Below, piece by piece: positions 39,228-48,775 of a DNA stretch of 64,000 nucleotides (the stretch's first letter is position 1; every line of letters begins with the position of its first letter). Both the position numbers and the translations under genes were made by a program. The notes beneath the pieces were generated by a model. The model was not told the origin of the DNA. It ran no database searches and was given only the letters and a program-made list of their open reading frames with translations. Location: the NCBI RefSeq assembly GCF_902833645.1, contig NZ_CADFGE010000001.1:620001-684000 (forward strand), in the 5' to 3' direction. The DNA is from Paraburkholderia fungorum. GTDB taxonomy: Bacteria > Pseudomonadota > Gammaproteobacteria > Burkholderiales > Burkholderiaceae.

Positions 39228-40784
39228 ATGGAAATTCCAACTACGGCAAGCATTGCAGCCAAAGGTCATGCAGTGGCTCATCGCAAAGGAAGCATCGACT
39301 GGCCCATTTTCTGGATCAGCGGCGGCTTCTTCCTGCTGTTCCTGATCGCAGCGCTGGTCAATCTGCCCTGGCTAACCACGGCGGTGGACACGGCTTTCAC
39401 CTGGGCCACAAGAGGGTTCGGGCTCTACTGGCAAGTGCTGATGCTCGCCACCTTCGCGGTCAGTCTCGGCATCGCGTTTTCGAAGCTCGGGCGCGTGAAA
39501 CTCGGTGGCATCGCGCAAAAACCGTCCAATTCGACGTTCAACTGGGTGGTGATCATCATGTGCGCGCTGCTGGCCGGCGGCGGTGCTTTCTGGGCAGCCG
39601 CCGAGCCCTTGATGCATTTCGTCAATCCGCCGCCCTTTTACGGCGTGCCGGGCAAAACCTATGCGGGCGGTGTCGCGGCGCTTGCGCAATCCTTCCTGCA
39701 CTGGGGCTTTCTCGCGTGGGCCGTGCTGGGCAGTCTGCTGAGTATCGTGTTGATGCATTTGCACTACGACAAGGGTTTGCCGCTCGCGCCGCGTACCTTG
39801 CTGTATCCGTTGTTCGGCGCACGGGCTCTCAAAGGGCCGATTGCAGCGATAGCCGATGCAACGTCGATCATTGCGGTTGCCGCGGGGACAATTGGACCGA
39901 TCGGCTTTCTCGGTCTGCAGATTGCCTACGTGCTCCATTCCGTCTGGAACGTACCCGACACGATCACCACGCAGGCGCTCGTCATTCTTGCGGTCACGGC
40001 GATCTTCACGGCGGCTTGCATTGCCGGCCTCGAAGGGCTGCGCTTCGTCTGCAAGATCCACGTGTGGCTGATGCTCGGACTCGCTGCATTCCTTTATGCA
40101 TTCGGGCCGACCGAATTTCTGACTACGGTCTTTTTCAAGGCGTTCGCCACGCACATTGTCGATTTCGCGCAAACCGCCATGTATCGCGGCGATGGCAAGT
40201 GGCTCAATTCATGGACGCTCTTCTACTGGGGCTGGTTTATTGGCTACGCGCCGATCATGGCGATCTACGTCGCGAAAGTATCGCGCGGCCGCACGATCCG
40301 CGAAGTGGTGGTGCTGTTGTCGGTCGCGGCGCCGCTGATCACGATGCTGTGGTTCACGCTGGTCGGTGGCACCGGAATCGGTCTCGAACTGAAGTCGCCC
40401 GGCGTGGTAATCGGCCATGGCACGCAACCCGAGGCGCTGCTGTTAGGCGTTGCTCAGGCGATGCCGTTGCGTAACCTGATTTCCGCGTTGTTCCTGTTTC
40501 TCAGCTTCTTCTCGGTGGTGACGAACGGCGGTTCGATGGCCTACACCATCGCGATGGCGGTGACCGGCGATCGCGGCGAGCCTGGCAACTGGTTGAAGAT
40601 TTTCTGGGCGGTCGGCATGGGTCTGGTGGGCGCCGTGTTGATTACGATGGGCGCCGGCGGCGTGAGCGCATTGCAGTCGTTCATTGTGATTACGGCCGTG
40701 CCTGTGTCGATCATCATTCTGCCTTCGTTGTGGGACGCGGTTCGTATCGCCCGCACGATGGCCGCAGAACAAGGAGTGAAATGA
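39228..40784 (+). CDS. BCCT family (betaine/choline/carnitine) transporter
   Basis: 518 residues, about 12 helices. BCCT signatures are clear: GGAFWAAAEPLMHF (about 125-138) and the Trp-rich segment FYWGWFIGYAPIMAIYVAK followed by SRGRTIREVV. The N-terminus has no long osmosensing extension. This family imports quaternary ammonium compounds using Na+ or H+, or by antiport. GGAGGAG precedes the ATG. Its stop overlaps the next start by 4 bases. It is the best clue that the operon handles a betaine- or carnitine-like compound. Confidence 0.93.
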   Translation: MEIPTTASIAAKGHAVAHRKGSIDWPIFWISGGFFLLFLIAALVNLPWLTTAVDTAFTWATRGFGLYWQVLMLATFAVSLGIAFSKLGRVKLGGIAQKPSNSTFNWVVIIMCALLAGGGAFWAAAEPLMHFVNPPPFYGVPGKTYAGGVAALAQSFLHWGFLAWAVLGSLLSIVLMHLHYDKGLPLAPRTLLYPLFGARALKGPIAAIADATSIIAVAAGTIGPIGFLGLQIAYVLHSVWNVPDTITTQALVILAVTAIFTAACIAGLEGLRFVCKIHVWLMLGLAAFLYAFGPTEFLTTVFFKAFATHIVDFAQTAMYRGDGKWLNSWTLFYWGWFIGYAPIMAIYVAKVSRGRTIREVVVLLSVAAPLITMLWFTLVGGTGIGLELKSPGVVIGHGTQPEALLLGVAQAMPLRNLISALFLFLSFFSVVTNGGSMAYTIAMAVTGDRGEPGNWLKIFWAVGMGLVGAVLITMGAGGVSALQSFIVITAVPVSIIILPSLWDAVRIARTMAAEQGVK

Positions 40785-42553
40785 TGGCGCACGACGCGAT
40801 CATGGAAGAACAACGCGAGCGCCTTGCGGGAGTCGGCGAACCTGCGGACTCCGCAGCGTATCCCAGCGCACCGCTGCGCAGTCCCGACATCACGAACCGC
40901 ACCGAACGTCTCGGCGCGATGCACGGTACCCGTCTGAGCTTCGTGCGTTCGCTCGTACGGCGGATGGCGCACGACAACTGGCGGGTCCGCGTCACCCACA
41001 TGGATCTCGATGACAACGGCTATGGTGTTTGCATCTATACCATCGAAGCCTATGGCGAGCGCTACAGTCAGGTGATTTTCTCGCAGCATCTCGACGACGC
41101 CGAGCGGACCGACCGGGTCATCGCCCAGAAGTGGGACGTTACGTCAGCGCTGCTCTGCGGAGTTCCCAGCGCCGCCAACATTGAGTACTTGCGCGGGAAT
41201 GTCCCGTTGCAGGAAGCGGGGCGTCTGCGTGCAAACGACCTCGTCCTGTGCCGCGCGAACAAGAGCGTGCGCAACTTTAGCTACGTGACGGAATGCCTTG
41301 CCGCGGGGAGGCAACCCGATCCCGCCATGTTCGAACGGGTCGGCTATCTGATCCGAACGACTGCGGTGTACGGCAACGGAAAATTCGGCATTGCGGACTA
41401 TCCACGGCTCGTCGACAGCCAGGCGTTCAATCGCGGCTTCTCCGCGCAGATGTGCGCCGTCTTCGTGCTGCGTGACTTTAGCGTGCGGCTTGTCGAGCAC
41501 GTTGCGGCGCGGCGCAATCCGCGCGCAGCGGTCAAGCTGGCGCACAGTTTTCGGCGCTATCTTGGGGTGGGCAATGCAACCGGGCTTGGCATGGCGCCGT
41601 TTCTCGTGCGTCATCCGATCCAGGTCGATCAGTGGATACGGGCACGCGAGACCGCGCTTGCTCGCGTGCTCGGCGTTGAATCAGTCGAACCCGCTGCGTT
41701 CGGACGCTGTATGGGATTGATCGCGCGTGCGGCACGCCACGTTACGCAGGTTCACACCGATCATCCGCAGGAAGCGGCGCGCAATGCGTTGATTCTTGCA
41801 GAGTTGCCACGGCTGGAGCGTGAACTGCGGATACGTTACGAACGAAAAGACACGTTCCGCTGGAGCGAGTTGTTTGCGTGGACGGCCCGGACGCTTTCCT
41901 GCGCGACGCAGGAAGTCTTCGTCACTGTGTTGCTCGAGCTTTATCCGGCCCTGGTGGATTCGATTGAATGCGCAACGCCGGTGGATGATGCGCAAACGCT
42001 CGATCCAGACATGTCTGTTGGCGAATTGCTCAAGATTGTCGAACGGGACTACCGATGGGTATTCGAACAGCCCGAAGCGCAACGTGACGACGATCATTTC
42101 TTCTGGTACAGGTCGGCGGAAAAGGAAGAGCCGCGGCTTGGCGTGCGTGTCGAGGAGAGAGGGGCGGAGCGGGAGGTTCCATTGGATATTGCGCGTCAGG
42201 TGCTGCGGCTGCACACGAAGCTGAAGGCGGAAGCGGACGGCTTACGCACTGTCGCGGAGTTTGTCGGCGAGGTGCCTGAGCATCGCGCCATCGTGCGGCG
42301 AATTCAGGCGCTCACATCGTACGCTTACGGTGAAATCCGTCACAACCTGCTGGCGCGAGACATGCTGCCGATCGATCTGATGCGAGCCAAGCTGTCCATG
42401 TTCGGTGCGAGCAAGTTCGATCCGAAGTCGAATCTCTGGGTTCGGGTCACGCTCTTTCAGGGCGCCCCGACGCTCGATGATCTGTCGCCGGAGATGGTCG
42501 ACGATTGGGCGTTTCCGTGTGTGCCGGGCGGCAACGAAGTAGGGGGGCTTTAA
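40781..42553 (+). CDS. unrecognised 590-residue cytoplasmic protein in BCCT operon
   Basis: I do not recognise this family. The start at 40781 overlaps the BCCT stop (ATGATG, behind AAGGAGTGAA). No signal peptide or membrane helix. The first 45 residues are charged; residues 45-130 look like an alpha/beta region (GARL-type RLSFVRSLVRRMA, then WRVRVTHMDLDDNGYGVCIYTIE); the middle and C-terminal parts are helical with many Arg/His and scattered Cys, for example GYLIRTTAVYGNGKFGIADY, HSFRRYLGVGNATGLGMAPF and SYAYGEIRHNLLARDMLP. The density of such motifs suggests an enzyme. It is followed after 1 base by a DUF3726-like gene, and the two may form a complex. Confidence 0.85.
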   Translation: MMAHDAIMEEQRERLAGVGEPADSAAYPSAPLRSPDITNRTERLGAMHGTRLSFVRSLVRRMAHDNWRVRVTHMDLDDNGYGVCIYTIEAYGERYSQVIFSQHLDDAERTDRVIAQKWDVTSALLCGVPSAANIEYLRGNVPLQEAGRLRANDLVLCRANKSVRNFSYVTECLAAGRQPDPAMFERVGYLIRTTAVYGNGKFGIADYPRLVDSQAFNRGFSAQMCAVFVLRDFSVRLVEHVAARRNPRAAVKLAHSFRRYLGVGNATGLGMAPFLVRHPIQVDQWIRARETALARVLGVESVEPAAFGRCMGLIARAARHVTQVHTDHPQEAARNALILAELPRLERELRIRYERKDTFRWSELFAWTARTLSCATQEVFVTVLLELYPALVDSIECATPVDDAQTLDPDMSVGELLKIVERDYRWVFEQPEAQRDDDHFFWYRSAEKEEPRLGVRVEERGAEREVPLDIARQVLRLHTKLKAEADGLRTVAEFVGEVPEHRAIVRRIQALTSYAYGEIRHNLLARDMLPIDLMRAKLSMFGASKFDPKSNLWVRVTLFQGAPTLDDLSPEMVDDWAFPCVPGGNEVGGL

Positions 42554-42554
42554 C

Positions 42555-43295
42555 GTGAAAATGGCAATCAACGAATTGAGCTCACTGTGCCGTAGCGCGC
42601 TGGAAGGCAGCGGCTGGGCGCAAGGCGATTATGAGGACGCTGCGCAAGCTGCGGTATGGCTGCAGGCGATGGACTTCGACGGCATGGATGCAATCGGTGC
42701 GCTGCTAGGCGCCGCGCGGCAGGAGGCATATTGTGTCGAGCCGGCGCTTGCGGCCACGCGGCGCACAGGCGCACAGGGAACCACCTCCTGCGCGGGGCTC
42801 GCCGGCTGCCTGCTCGCATTTGAGCTGGCGTGGGCGCGGGCGACGCAGTGTGGCGTGGGCACCGTGCGGGTGTCCAATGCGTTGTCACCGCGTTTGGCTC
42901 TGTATGGGCTGAAGGTCATGTGCAGGCGCGGCCGCCGGTTCGATCTTTCGTGGACAGACGCCGCTGGCCGGCATTTTGCCACCGCATCTGGACACGACGA
43001 GTATCCAGACTACCTGGGTTTCAGCGCCGAGGCAGCGACTACGGCGCCGGAACTCACGGTTTGTTGCAGGGTGGACGAGGCGGCATCGAAAGCATCGCGT
43101 GCCGGGGATGTGCCGCTCGCCGGAGCAATCGATCAGGCGGAACTGGAGGCGCGCTATCGCGATGCCTTGTGGCGCGGTATCGAGGTCCATGCTTCGCATC
43201 TCGACCGGTTGGTTGCGTGGAAGGACAAGGTGCTTGTTCCAGCCACGCAGGCGTCGCGTGAACACGGTGCAGGAGGCGCGGATGACGGATTCTAA
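42555..43295 (+). CDS. DUF3726-like protein
   Basis: 246 residues, GTG start one base after the previous stop. The N-terminal INELSSLCRSALEGSGWAQGDYEDAAQAAVWLQ resembles DUF3726 proteins, which often begin with an Asn-Glu-Leu and Gly-x-x-x-Gly-Asp-Tyr-Glu-Asp-Ala pattern; that link is from memory. The N-terminal part also recalls the start of malate/lactate-type Ldh2 dehydrogenases. Several cysteines are present. No known function. Coupled to the 590-residue protein upstream and overlapping RidA downstream by 14 bases. Confidence 0.75.
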   Translation: MKMAINELSSLCRSALEGSGWAQGDYEDAAQAAVWLQAMDFDGMDAIGALLGAARQEAYCVEPALAATRRTGAQGTTSCAGLAGCLLAFELAWARATQCGVGTVRVSNALSPRLALYGLKVMCRRGRRFDLSWTDAAGRHFATASGHDEYPDYLGFSAEAATTAPELTVCCRVDEAASKASRAGDVPLAGAIDQAELEARYRDALWRGIEVHASHLDRLVAWKDKVLVPATQASREHGAGGADDGF

Positions 43296-43716
43296 GGTGC
43301 ACGCGGAACGTGATCGTAACGTCAATGATGTCAGCGTAATCAGGACCGGTCTGCCGCAAAGCGCCACGCAGCTTTTCGAATGGGCGGTCCTCAGCAACGG
43401 CACGCTGTATACGGCGCAGATACCGGTGGGTGCCGATGGTGCTGTCGTTGCGGGAGGTATCGAGAAGCAGGCGCAGCAGGTCTTCGAAAATTTGATGCAG
43501 ACGCTGGCCGCGGCCGGCGCGTCATATCGCGACGTCGCGCAGATTCTCATCTATGTGACGGATCGGGCGTGGTTGCCGGCCGTCAACGCGGTGTATCGGG
43601 AGCATTTCTCGGCGCCGTTTCCAAACCGCGCATCGTTCGTCGTGGCCGGCCTTGCTCGTGAGGAAATGCTGGTGGAAATCATGGCGTACGCCTGCGCGAG
43701 GCCGCAGGCGCGCTAG
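43282..43716 (+). CDS. RidA family (YjgF/YER057c/UK114) protein
   Basis: 144 residues. The RidA core is complete: LYTAQIPVGADG, EKQAQQVFENLMQTLAAAGAS, VAQILIYVTDRAWLPAVNAVYREHF, and PNRASFVVAGLAREEMLVEIMAYA with the arginine expected to hold the substrate carboxylate. RidA proteins deaminate reactive enamine/imine intermediates, here probably formed by an oxidase or lyase in the same operon. Start at 43282 behind AGGAGG, overlapping the upstream gene by 14 bases. Last gene of the operon. Confidence 0.9.
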   Translation: MTDSKVHAERDRNVNDVSVIRTGLPQSATQLFEWAVLSNGTLYTAQIPVGADGAVVAGGIEKQAQQVFENLMQTLAAAGASYRDVAQILIYVTDRAWLPAVNAVYREHFSAPFPNRASFVVAGLAREEMLVEIMAYACARPQAR

Positions 43717-43776
43717 CGGCGCGCCTCACTGTTGACGGTTGAGCACACCGCCCCGTGTGTTGAGGCGCTCACGTTC

Positions 43777-45204
43777 TCAGGCGTCGCCGACCGTATCCGG
43801 CAGGATGAGCTGGTCAGGCAGGCGTGAAGGCGTGAATCGGGTCGCGACGTAGTAAAGCGTGCCAGGCACAATGATGCCGACGATCCACGATATATCCACG
43901 CCGCCAAGATATTCGACCCAATGCCCGGTATAAAAACCCGTGGCGACGAACGGCATCTGCACCAACACGCCCACCACATAGACGGCTATGCCCACCGGAT
44001 TCCAGCGCCCGTAGCGGCCATTGGCGTCGAAGAGCGCGGGCACGTCGTAGCGCTCGCGCGTCACCCAGTAGTAATCGACGAGGTTGATCGCGCTCCACGG
44101 TGTGAAGAACACCAGCAGGAATAGCAAGAATGACGAGAATGCCTTCAGAAATGAATGCTGCCCGGCGAGCGCAAGAGCGCTCGACACGCCCACGGAGAGA
44201 ATCACGAAAACGAGGCGCGTCCGTTGCGAAACTTCGCGGCGCTGACCGAGGCCGGTGACGATAGTCGCCACTGACATCACACTGCCATAGGCATTAAGCG
44301 TTGTAATGGTGAGCTTGCCGAGCGCAATCGCGAAGTAAAGGATCGAGGCGATCATACCTGTTGCGCCGAGACCGACGATAAACGCGACTTCGTGACCGGC
44401 GAAGCGGTCGCCCGCGAGCGAGGCGGCGAGCACGCCAAACGTCATCGAAACCTGCGCACCGATGACTGTTCCGCTGAATACAGCCAGGAAGGTATGGAGC
44501 GCCGAGGTGGATTTCGGCAGATAGCGCGAATAGTCGGCAACGTAGGGACCGTATGCGATCTGCCAGGACGCCGAAAGCGAAACTGCGAGCAGGAAAGAGG
44601 CGACGGTGAAATGCCGGTGAGCGAGGAGCGTGCCCCATGTGTGGCCGCTCAGGAGAGTGGCGAAGAGATACAGGAAGGCCAGTGTGCCGATGATGCTCGA
44701 TACGCGACCCATTGCGTGAATGATTCGGTAGCCTAGCCCGGTCAGCAGGATTACCACGGCGGCAAAGATCAGGATCGCGACCGTATTGTTCACTGCCAGT
44801 AGTTCACCAATGGCCTGGCCGGCGAGCACCGTGCCGCCCGCGGAGAAACCCACGTACATCACGCAGACCAACACGAGTGGGATGATTGCGCCATAGACGC
44901 CAAACTGCACGCGGCTCGAAATCATCTGGGGCAAGCCGAGTTGCGGGCCCTGCGCGCCGTGCAAGGCCATGACCGAGCCACCAAGAATCTGCCCGATCAG
45001 AAGTCCGATCAGTGACCAGAATACGTCGCCGCCCAGCACGACGGCGAGCGCGCCGACCACCACTGCTGTGATCTGCAGGTTCGCCCCGAACCAGAGCGTG
45101 AACTGGCTGAACAAATTGCCGTGACGCTCGGCGTCGGGAATGTAGTCGATTGAACGCCGCTCTACCAGAGCGGTTCTTCCACTATGTGATGCGGTACGGG
45201 CCAT
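43777..45204 (-). CDS. NCS1 family nucleobase/cation symporter (cytosine permease-like)
   Basis: 475 residues, about 12 helices. NCS1 features: N-terminal IDYIPDAERHGNLFSQFTLWFGANLQ, helix 3 GPQLGLPQMISSRVQFG, and FFTPWSAINLVDYYWVTRERYD near helix 10. Members import cytosine, purines, allantoin, hydantoins or thiamin precursors. The start at 45204 follows GAGGAG; a longer frame to 45363 overlaps etfA. It converges on the BCCT operon and could supply a related nitrogen compound, which is only a guess. Confidence 0.88.
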   Translation of the reverse strand: MARTASHSGRTALVERRSIDYIPDAERHGNLFSQFTLWFGANLQITAVVVGALAVVLGGDVFWSLIGLLIGQILGGSVMALHGAQGPQLGLPQMISSRVQFGVYGAIIPLVLVCVMYVGFSAGGTVLAGQAIGELLAVNNTVAILIFAAVVILLTGLGYRIIHAMGRVSSIIGTLAFLYLFATLLSGHTWGTLLAHRHFTVASFLLAVSLSASWQIAYGPYVADYSRYLPKSTSALHTFLAVFSGTVIGAQVSMTFGVLAASLAGDRFAGHEVAFIVGLGATGMIASILYFAIALGKLTITTLNAYGSVMSVATIVTGLGQRREVSQRTRLVFVILSVGVSSALALAGQHSFLKAFSSFLLFLLVFFTPWSAINLVDYYWVTRERYDVPALFDANGRYGRWNPVGIAVYVVGVLVQMPFVATGFYTGHWVEYLGGVDISWIVGIIVPGTLYYVATRFTPSRLPDQLILPDTVGDA

Positions 45205-45307
45205 TGTTGCGCTCCTCTCGGAAAGGGAACTGCTGAGGTATCGTGCCCGTGCGCGCCGCGATTCGGGGTGCGGCGCACGAGGCGTTGAACAAACTGGCTT
45301 GCGCCGT

Positions 45308-46249
45308 TCAAATCTGTGCCGCAAGTGACGGCACGATGTCGTGAAGATCGCCCACCAGACCATAATCGGCGACGCTGAAAATCGGCGCTTCCGGGTCCTT
45401 GTTGATCGCCACGATCACCTTCGAGTCCTTCATGCCGGCCAGATGCTGGATCGCACCCGAGATGCCGACGGCCACGTACAGTTGCGGCGCGACGATCTTG
45501 CCGGTCTGGCCGACCTGATAGTCGTTCGGCACGAAGCCCGCGTCCACTGCCGCGCGCGATGCGCCCAGCGCTGCGTTCAGCTTGTCGGCCAGCGGTTCCA
45601 GAACCTTCGTGTAGTTCTCGCCGTTACCCAGACCGCGGCCACCCGAGACGATGATCTTCGCCGAGGTCAGTTCCGGACGGTCCAGCTTCGTGACTTCACG
45701 GCTCACGAATTGCGACAGGCCGCTATCGGCGGCTGCTTCGATCTTCTCGACCGTTGCGCTGCCGCCTTCGGCTGCAACCGCATCGAAACCCGTCGTGCGC
45801 ACCGTAATGACCTTGATCGGGTCAGCGGACTGAACGGTGGCGATCGCGTTGCCGGCGTAGATCGGGCGCTCGAACGTATCGGCGCTGTCCACGGCGGTGA
45901 TGTCGCTGATCTGCGCAACGTCGAGCTTCGCGGCGATACGCGGCGCGATGTTCTTGCCGTAAGCGGTGGCCGGCGCGAGGATGTGCGAATAGTCCTTAGC
46001 GATGTTCAGCACCGTGGCTTCGACGTTTTCCGCAAGGCCCGCTGCGAGTTGCGGCGCGTCGGCCAGCAACACCTTGCTCACGCCTGCAATCTTCGCTGCC
46101 GCATCCGCTGCGGCTTGCGCGCCTTCACCGGCGACCAGCACGTGAATGTCACCACCGATCTTCTGCGCGGCTGCAATCGTGTTCAGCGTCGCGGCCTTGA
46201 TCGACGCGTTATCGTGTTCAGCTATTACAAGATTCACCAGATTCGTCAT
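45308..46249 (-). CDS. etfA: electron transfer flavoprotein subunit alpha
   Basis: 313 residues, normal length. C-terminal FAD domain with the signature segment [18 protein letters not shown] and the ETF-alpha motif [20 protein letters not shown]. With EtfB it takes electrons from acyl-CoA dehydrogenases and related flavoenzymes and passes them to ETF-ubiquinone oxidoreductase. 13 bases downstream of etfB, so one operon. Confidence 0.97.
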   Translation of the reverse strand: MTNLVNLVIAEHDNASIKAATLNTIAAAQKIGGDIHVLVAGEGAQAAADAAAKIAGVSKVLLADAPQLAAGLAENVEATVLNIAKDYSHILAPATAYGKNIAPRIAAKLDVAQISDITAVDSADTFERPIYAGNAIATVQSADPIKVITVRTTGFDAVAAEGGSATVEKIEAAADSGLSQFVSREVTKLDRPELTSAKIIVSGGRGLGNGENYTKVLEPLADKLNAALGASRAAVDAGFVPNDYQVGQTGKIVAPQLYVAVGISGAIQHLAGMKDSKVIVAINKDPEAPIFSVADYGLVGDLHDIVPSLAAQI

Positions 46250-46262
46250 TTCGTCCGTCTCC

Positions 46263-47012
46263 TCACAGCACCTTGGCTTCGGTCTTCAGCTTCTCGACCA
46301 GCGTCTTCACATCCGCCACCTTCACACCGGCGGAGCGCTTCGGCGGCTCGGCGACTTTCAGCGTCTTCAGGCGCGGCGTGACGTCGACACCGAGATCTTC
46401 CGGCTTGATCGTTTCCAGCGGCTTCTTCTTCGCCTTCATGATGTTCGGCAGCGTCACGTAGCGCGGCTCGTTCAGGCGCAGATCGGTCGTGACGACAGCG
46501 GGCAGCGTCAGCGACAACGTTTCAGCACCGCCGTCCACTTCGCGCGACACCGTCGCCTTGCCGTCGGCCACGACAACCTTCGAGGCAAACGTGGCTTGCG
46601 GCAGATTCGCCAGTGCGGCCAGCATCTGGCCGGTCTGGTTCGAATCGTCGTCGATGGCCTGCTTGCCGAGGATGACCAGTTGCGGCTGTTCCTTGTCGAC
46701 CAGCGCCTTGAGCAGCTTGGCGACAGCCAGCGGCTGCAGTTCTTCGTTCGACTCGATCAGGATCGCGCGGTCCGCGCCGATCGCCAGCGCCGTGCGCAGC
46801 GTTTCCTGCGCTTGCGCCACACCCGCCGACACGGCGATCACTTCGGTCGCCACGCCCGCTTCCTTCAGACGGACCGCTTCTTCAACCGCGATTTCGTCGA
46901 ACGGATTCATCGACATCTTCACGTTCGCGATGTCGACGCCCGTGCCGTCCGACTTCACCCGGACTTTCACGTTGTAATCGACCACTCTCTTCACTGGCAC
47001 CAGGATTTTCAT
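46263..47012 (-). CDS. etfB: electron transfer flavoprotein subunit beta
   Basis: 249 residues. Starts [20 protein letters not shown], typical of EtfB, with the AMP-binding region [20 protein letters not shown] and signature [23 protein letters not shown]. The ATG at 47012 (GGAGCG upstream) is preferred to a GTG two codons earlier. First gene of the etfBA operon; promoter in the 47013-47160 stretch. Confidence 0.97.
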   Translation of the reverse strand: MKILVPVKRVVDYNVKVRVKSDGTGVDIANVKMSMNPFDEIAVEEAVRLKEAGVATEVIAVSAGVAQAQETLRTALAIGADRAILIESNEELQPLAVAKLLKALVDKEQPQLVILGKQAIDDDSNQTGQMLAALANLPQATFASKVVVADGKATVSREVDGGAETLSLTLPAVVTTDLRLNEPRYVTLPNIMKAKKKPLETIKPEDLGVDVTPRLKTLKVAEPPKRSAGVKVADVKTLVEKLKTEAKVL

Positions 47013-47163
47013 GCACACGCTCCAAAGTTACGAATACGTCAACCCAACGAACATTATAACGACTGCCCTTTCGCGGCAGCCGTGTCGCGGGCGCTCTAGC
47101 AGGAGGATATCGCTCCTCAGCGGCGTGACGGCAATATCGAACGATCGTTCTATTTTAATCTCG

Positions 47164-47190
47164 AAAAAACCCGGGCGACAACCCCGGGTT
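47164..47190 (-). terminator. rho-independent terminator after metNIQ
   Basis: Minus strand: AACCCGGG and CCCGGGTT stem closing a short loop, followed by TTTT. About 85 bases past the metQ stop. A weaker hairpin (AACGG/CCGTT around a T-rich loop) lies just after the stop itself. Confidence 0.8.
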
Positions 47191-47273
47191 AAGACTTACG
47201 ACTCTAATTTTGCATTGCCGCCGTGTCTTTTATGCCAACAGTAGGAAAACGGCCGAAAAAGCCGACCGTTGCA

Positions 47274-48074
47274 TCACCAGGCCGTGATCACCGACCCGCC
47301 GAACTTGCTTTCGACGAACTGCTTCACTTCCGGCGAATGATACGCCGCGACCAGCTTCGCCACCCAGGGCTTGTTCCTGTCCGCTTCGCGGATTGCGATG
47401 ATGTTCACGTACGGACCCTTCGGGTCTTCGATCGCGATGGCGTCCTGCTTGGGCTTCAAACCCGCTTCCATCGCAAAGTTCGTATTGATCGCCGCGGCGT
47501 CCACGTCGTTCAGCGAACGCGGAATTTGCGCAGCGTCGAGTTCGACGATCTTCAGCTTCTTCGGGTTGTCGACGATGTCGAGCGGTGTTGCCTTCAGGCC
47601 CGCTTCGGGGCGCAGCTTCAGCAGCCCCTGCTTTTGCAGCAACAGAAGCGCGCGGCCACCATTGGTCGGGTCGTTCGGCACCGCGATTTTCGCGCCCGGC
47701 TGCAATTCGGCAAGCGTCTTCACTTTCTTCGAGTAGATGCCCATCGGATACGTGACCGTGTCGGCGATACGGATCAGCTTGTAGCCGCGATCCTTCACCT
47801 GTGCCTGCAAGTACGGGTCATGCTGGTAGCTGTTCGCATCCAGATCGCCGCCGGCAAGCGCCGCGTTCGGCTGCACGTAGTCGGAGAATTCGACGATCTT
47901 GATGTTCAGCCCGTTCTTTGCCGCGACCGTCTTCACGACTTCCATGATCTGCGCGTGCGGGCCGCCGGTGACGCCGACCTTGATCGAGTCGTCAGCGTGA
48001 GCCGCCGTGGCGGCAGCGAACAGCGATGCGGCGCCGAGCGTGGCGGCCAGCTTGAGAATGAAACGACGTTGCAT
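47274..48074 (-). CDS. metQ: methionine ABC transporter substrate-binding protein
   Basis: 266-residue periplasmic NlpA/MetQ family protein. Cleavable signal peptide ([17 protein letters not shown], cut near residue 27) without a lipobox cysteine, so soluble or loosely held. Family blocks: GVTGGPHAQIMEVVK, VPNDPTNGGRALLLLQKQGLL, LDAAQIPRSLNDVDAAAINTN cut as RSLNDVDAAAINTN. It delivers methionine to MetNI. Last gene of the metNIQ operon. Confidence 0.95.
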   Translation of the reverse strand: MQRRFILKLAATLGAASLFAAATAAHADDSIKVGVTGGPHAQIMEVVKTVAAKNGLNIKIVEFSDYVQPNAALAGGDLDANSYQHDPYLQAQVKDRGYKLIRIADTVTYPMGIYSKKVKTLAELQPGAKIAVPNDPTNGGRALLLLQKQGLLKLRPEAGLKATPLDIVDNPKKLKIVELDAAQIPRSLNDVDAAAINTNFAMEAGLKPKQDAIAIEDPKGPYVNIIAIREADRNKPWVAKLVAAYHSPEVKQFVESKFGGSVITAW

Positions 48075-48121
48075 GATGGACCTTTTCTCAATTCTGCTTG
48101 GCGGGTTCCGATGACCCTTGT

Positions 48122-48775
48122 TTATTTATGGCTCAAACGACGCACGAGCCAATCCCCGAACGACTGCACCAGTTGCACGAAGACGATCAGGATTACCACG
48201 ACCGTCACCATCACTTCCGGCAAGAAACGCTGATACCCGTAACGAATGCCCAGATCCCCGAGCCCGCCGCCACCGATCGCACCGGCCATCGCCGAATAAC
48301 CGACCAGCGATACGAAGGTGATCGTCAAGCCGGCAACTACACCCGGCAGCGACTCAGGCAATAGCACCTTGAAAACGATCTGGCTGGTGGTCGCGCCCAT
48401 TGCCTGCGCGGCTTCGATCAGACCGCGATCGACCTCGCGCAACGCCGTCTCGACCAGACGCGCGATAAACGGCGCTGCGGCGATCGTCAGCGGCACCACG
48501 GCCGCAGCCGTGCCGATCGACGAACCCACCACGAGGCGCGTGAACGGAATCACTGCGACCAGCAAAATGATGAACGGTGTGGAACGCACCGCGTTGACGA
48601 TCACCCCCATCACACGATTCACGGCAATGTTCTGCAACACGCCCTGGCGGTCCGTCAGATACAGCAGTACGCCGAGCGGCAGGCCGACGACCGCGCCGAC
48701 CAACCCGGAAATGCCCACCATCACGAGCGTTTCCCAGAACGACTGGACGAACATATCGAACATTTCACTCAACAT
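48122..48775 (-). CDS. metI: methionine ABC transporter permease
   Basis: 217 residues with about five helices. The EAA motif for ATPase contact is [19 protein letters not shown]. The start at 48775 overlaps metN by 11 bases, with GGAGGAG before it. Channel half of the MetNI importer in the inner membrane. Confidence 0.95.
   Translation of the reverse strand: MLSEMFDMFVQSFWETLVMVGISGLVGAVVGLPLGVLLYLTDRQGVLQNIAVNRVMGVIVNAVRSTPFIILLVAVIPFTRLVVGSSIGTAAAVVPLTIAAAPFIARLVETALREVDRGLIEAAQAMGATTSQIVFKVLLPESLPGVVAGLTITFVSLVGYSAMAGAIGGGGLGDLGIRYGYQRFLPEVMVTVVVILIVFVQLVQSFGDWLVRRLSHK

Noticed and set aside
39005..40474. 489-codon plus-strand frame
   Set aside because: Out-of-frame reading of the BCCT gene; Arg/His/Ser-rich with no helices.
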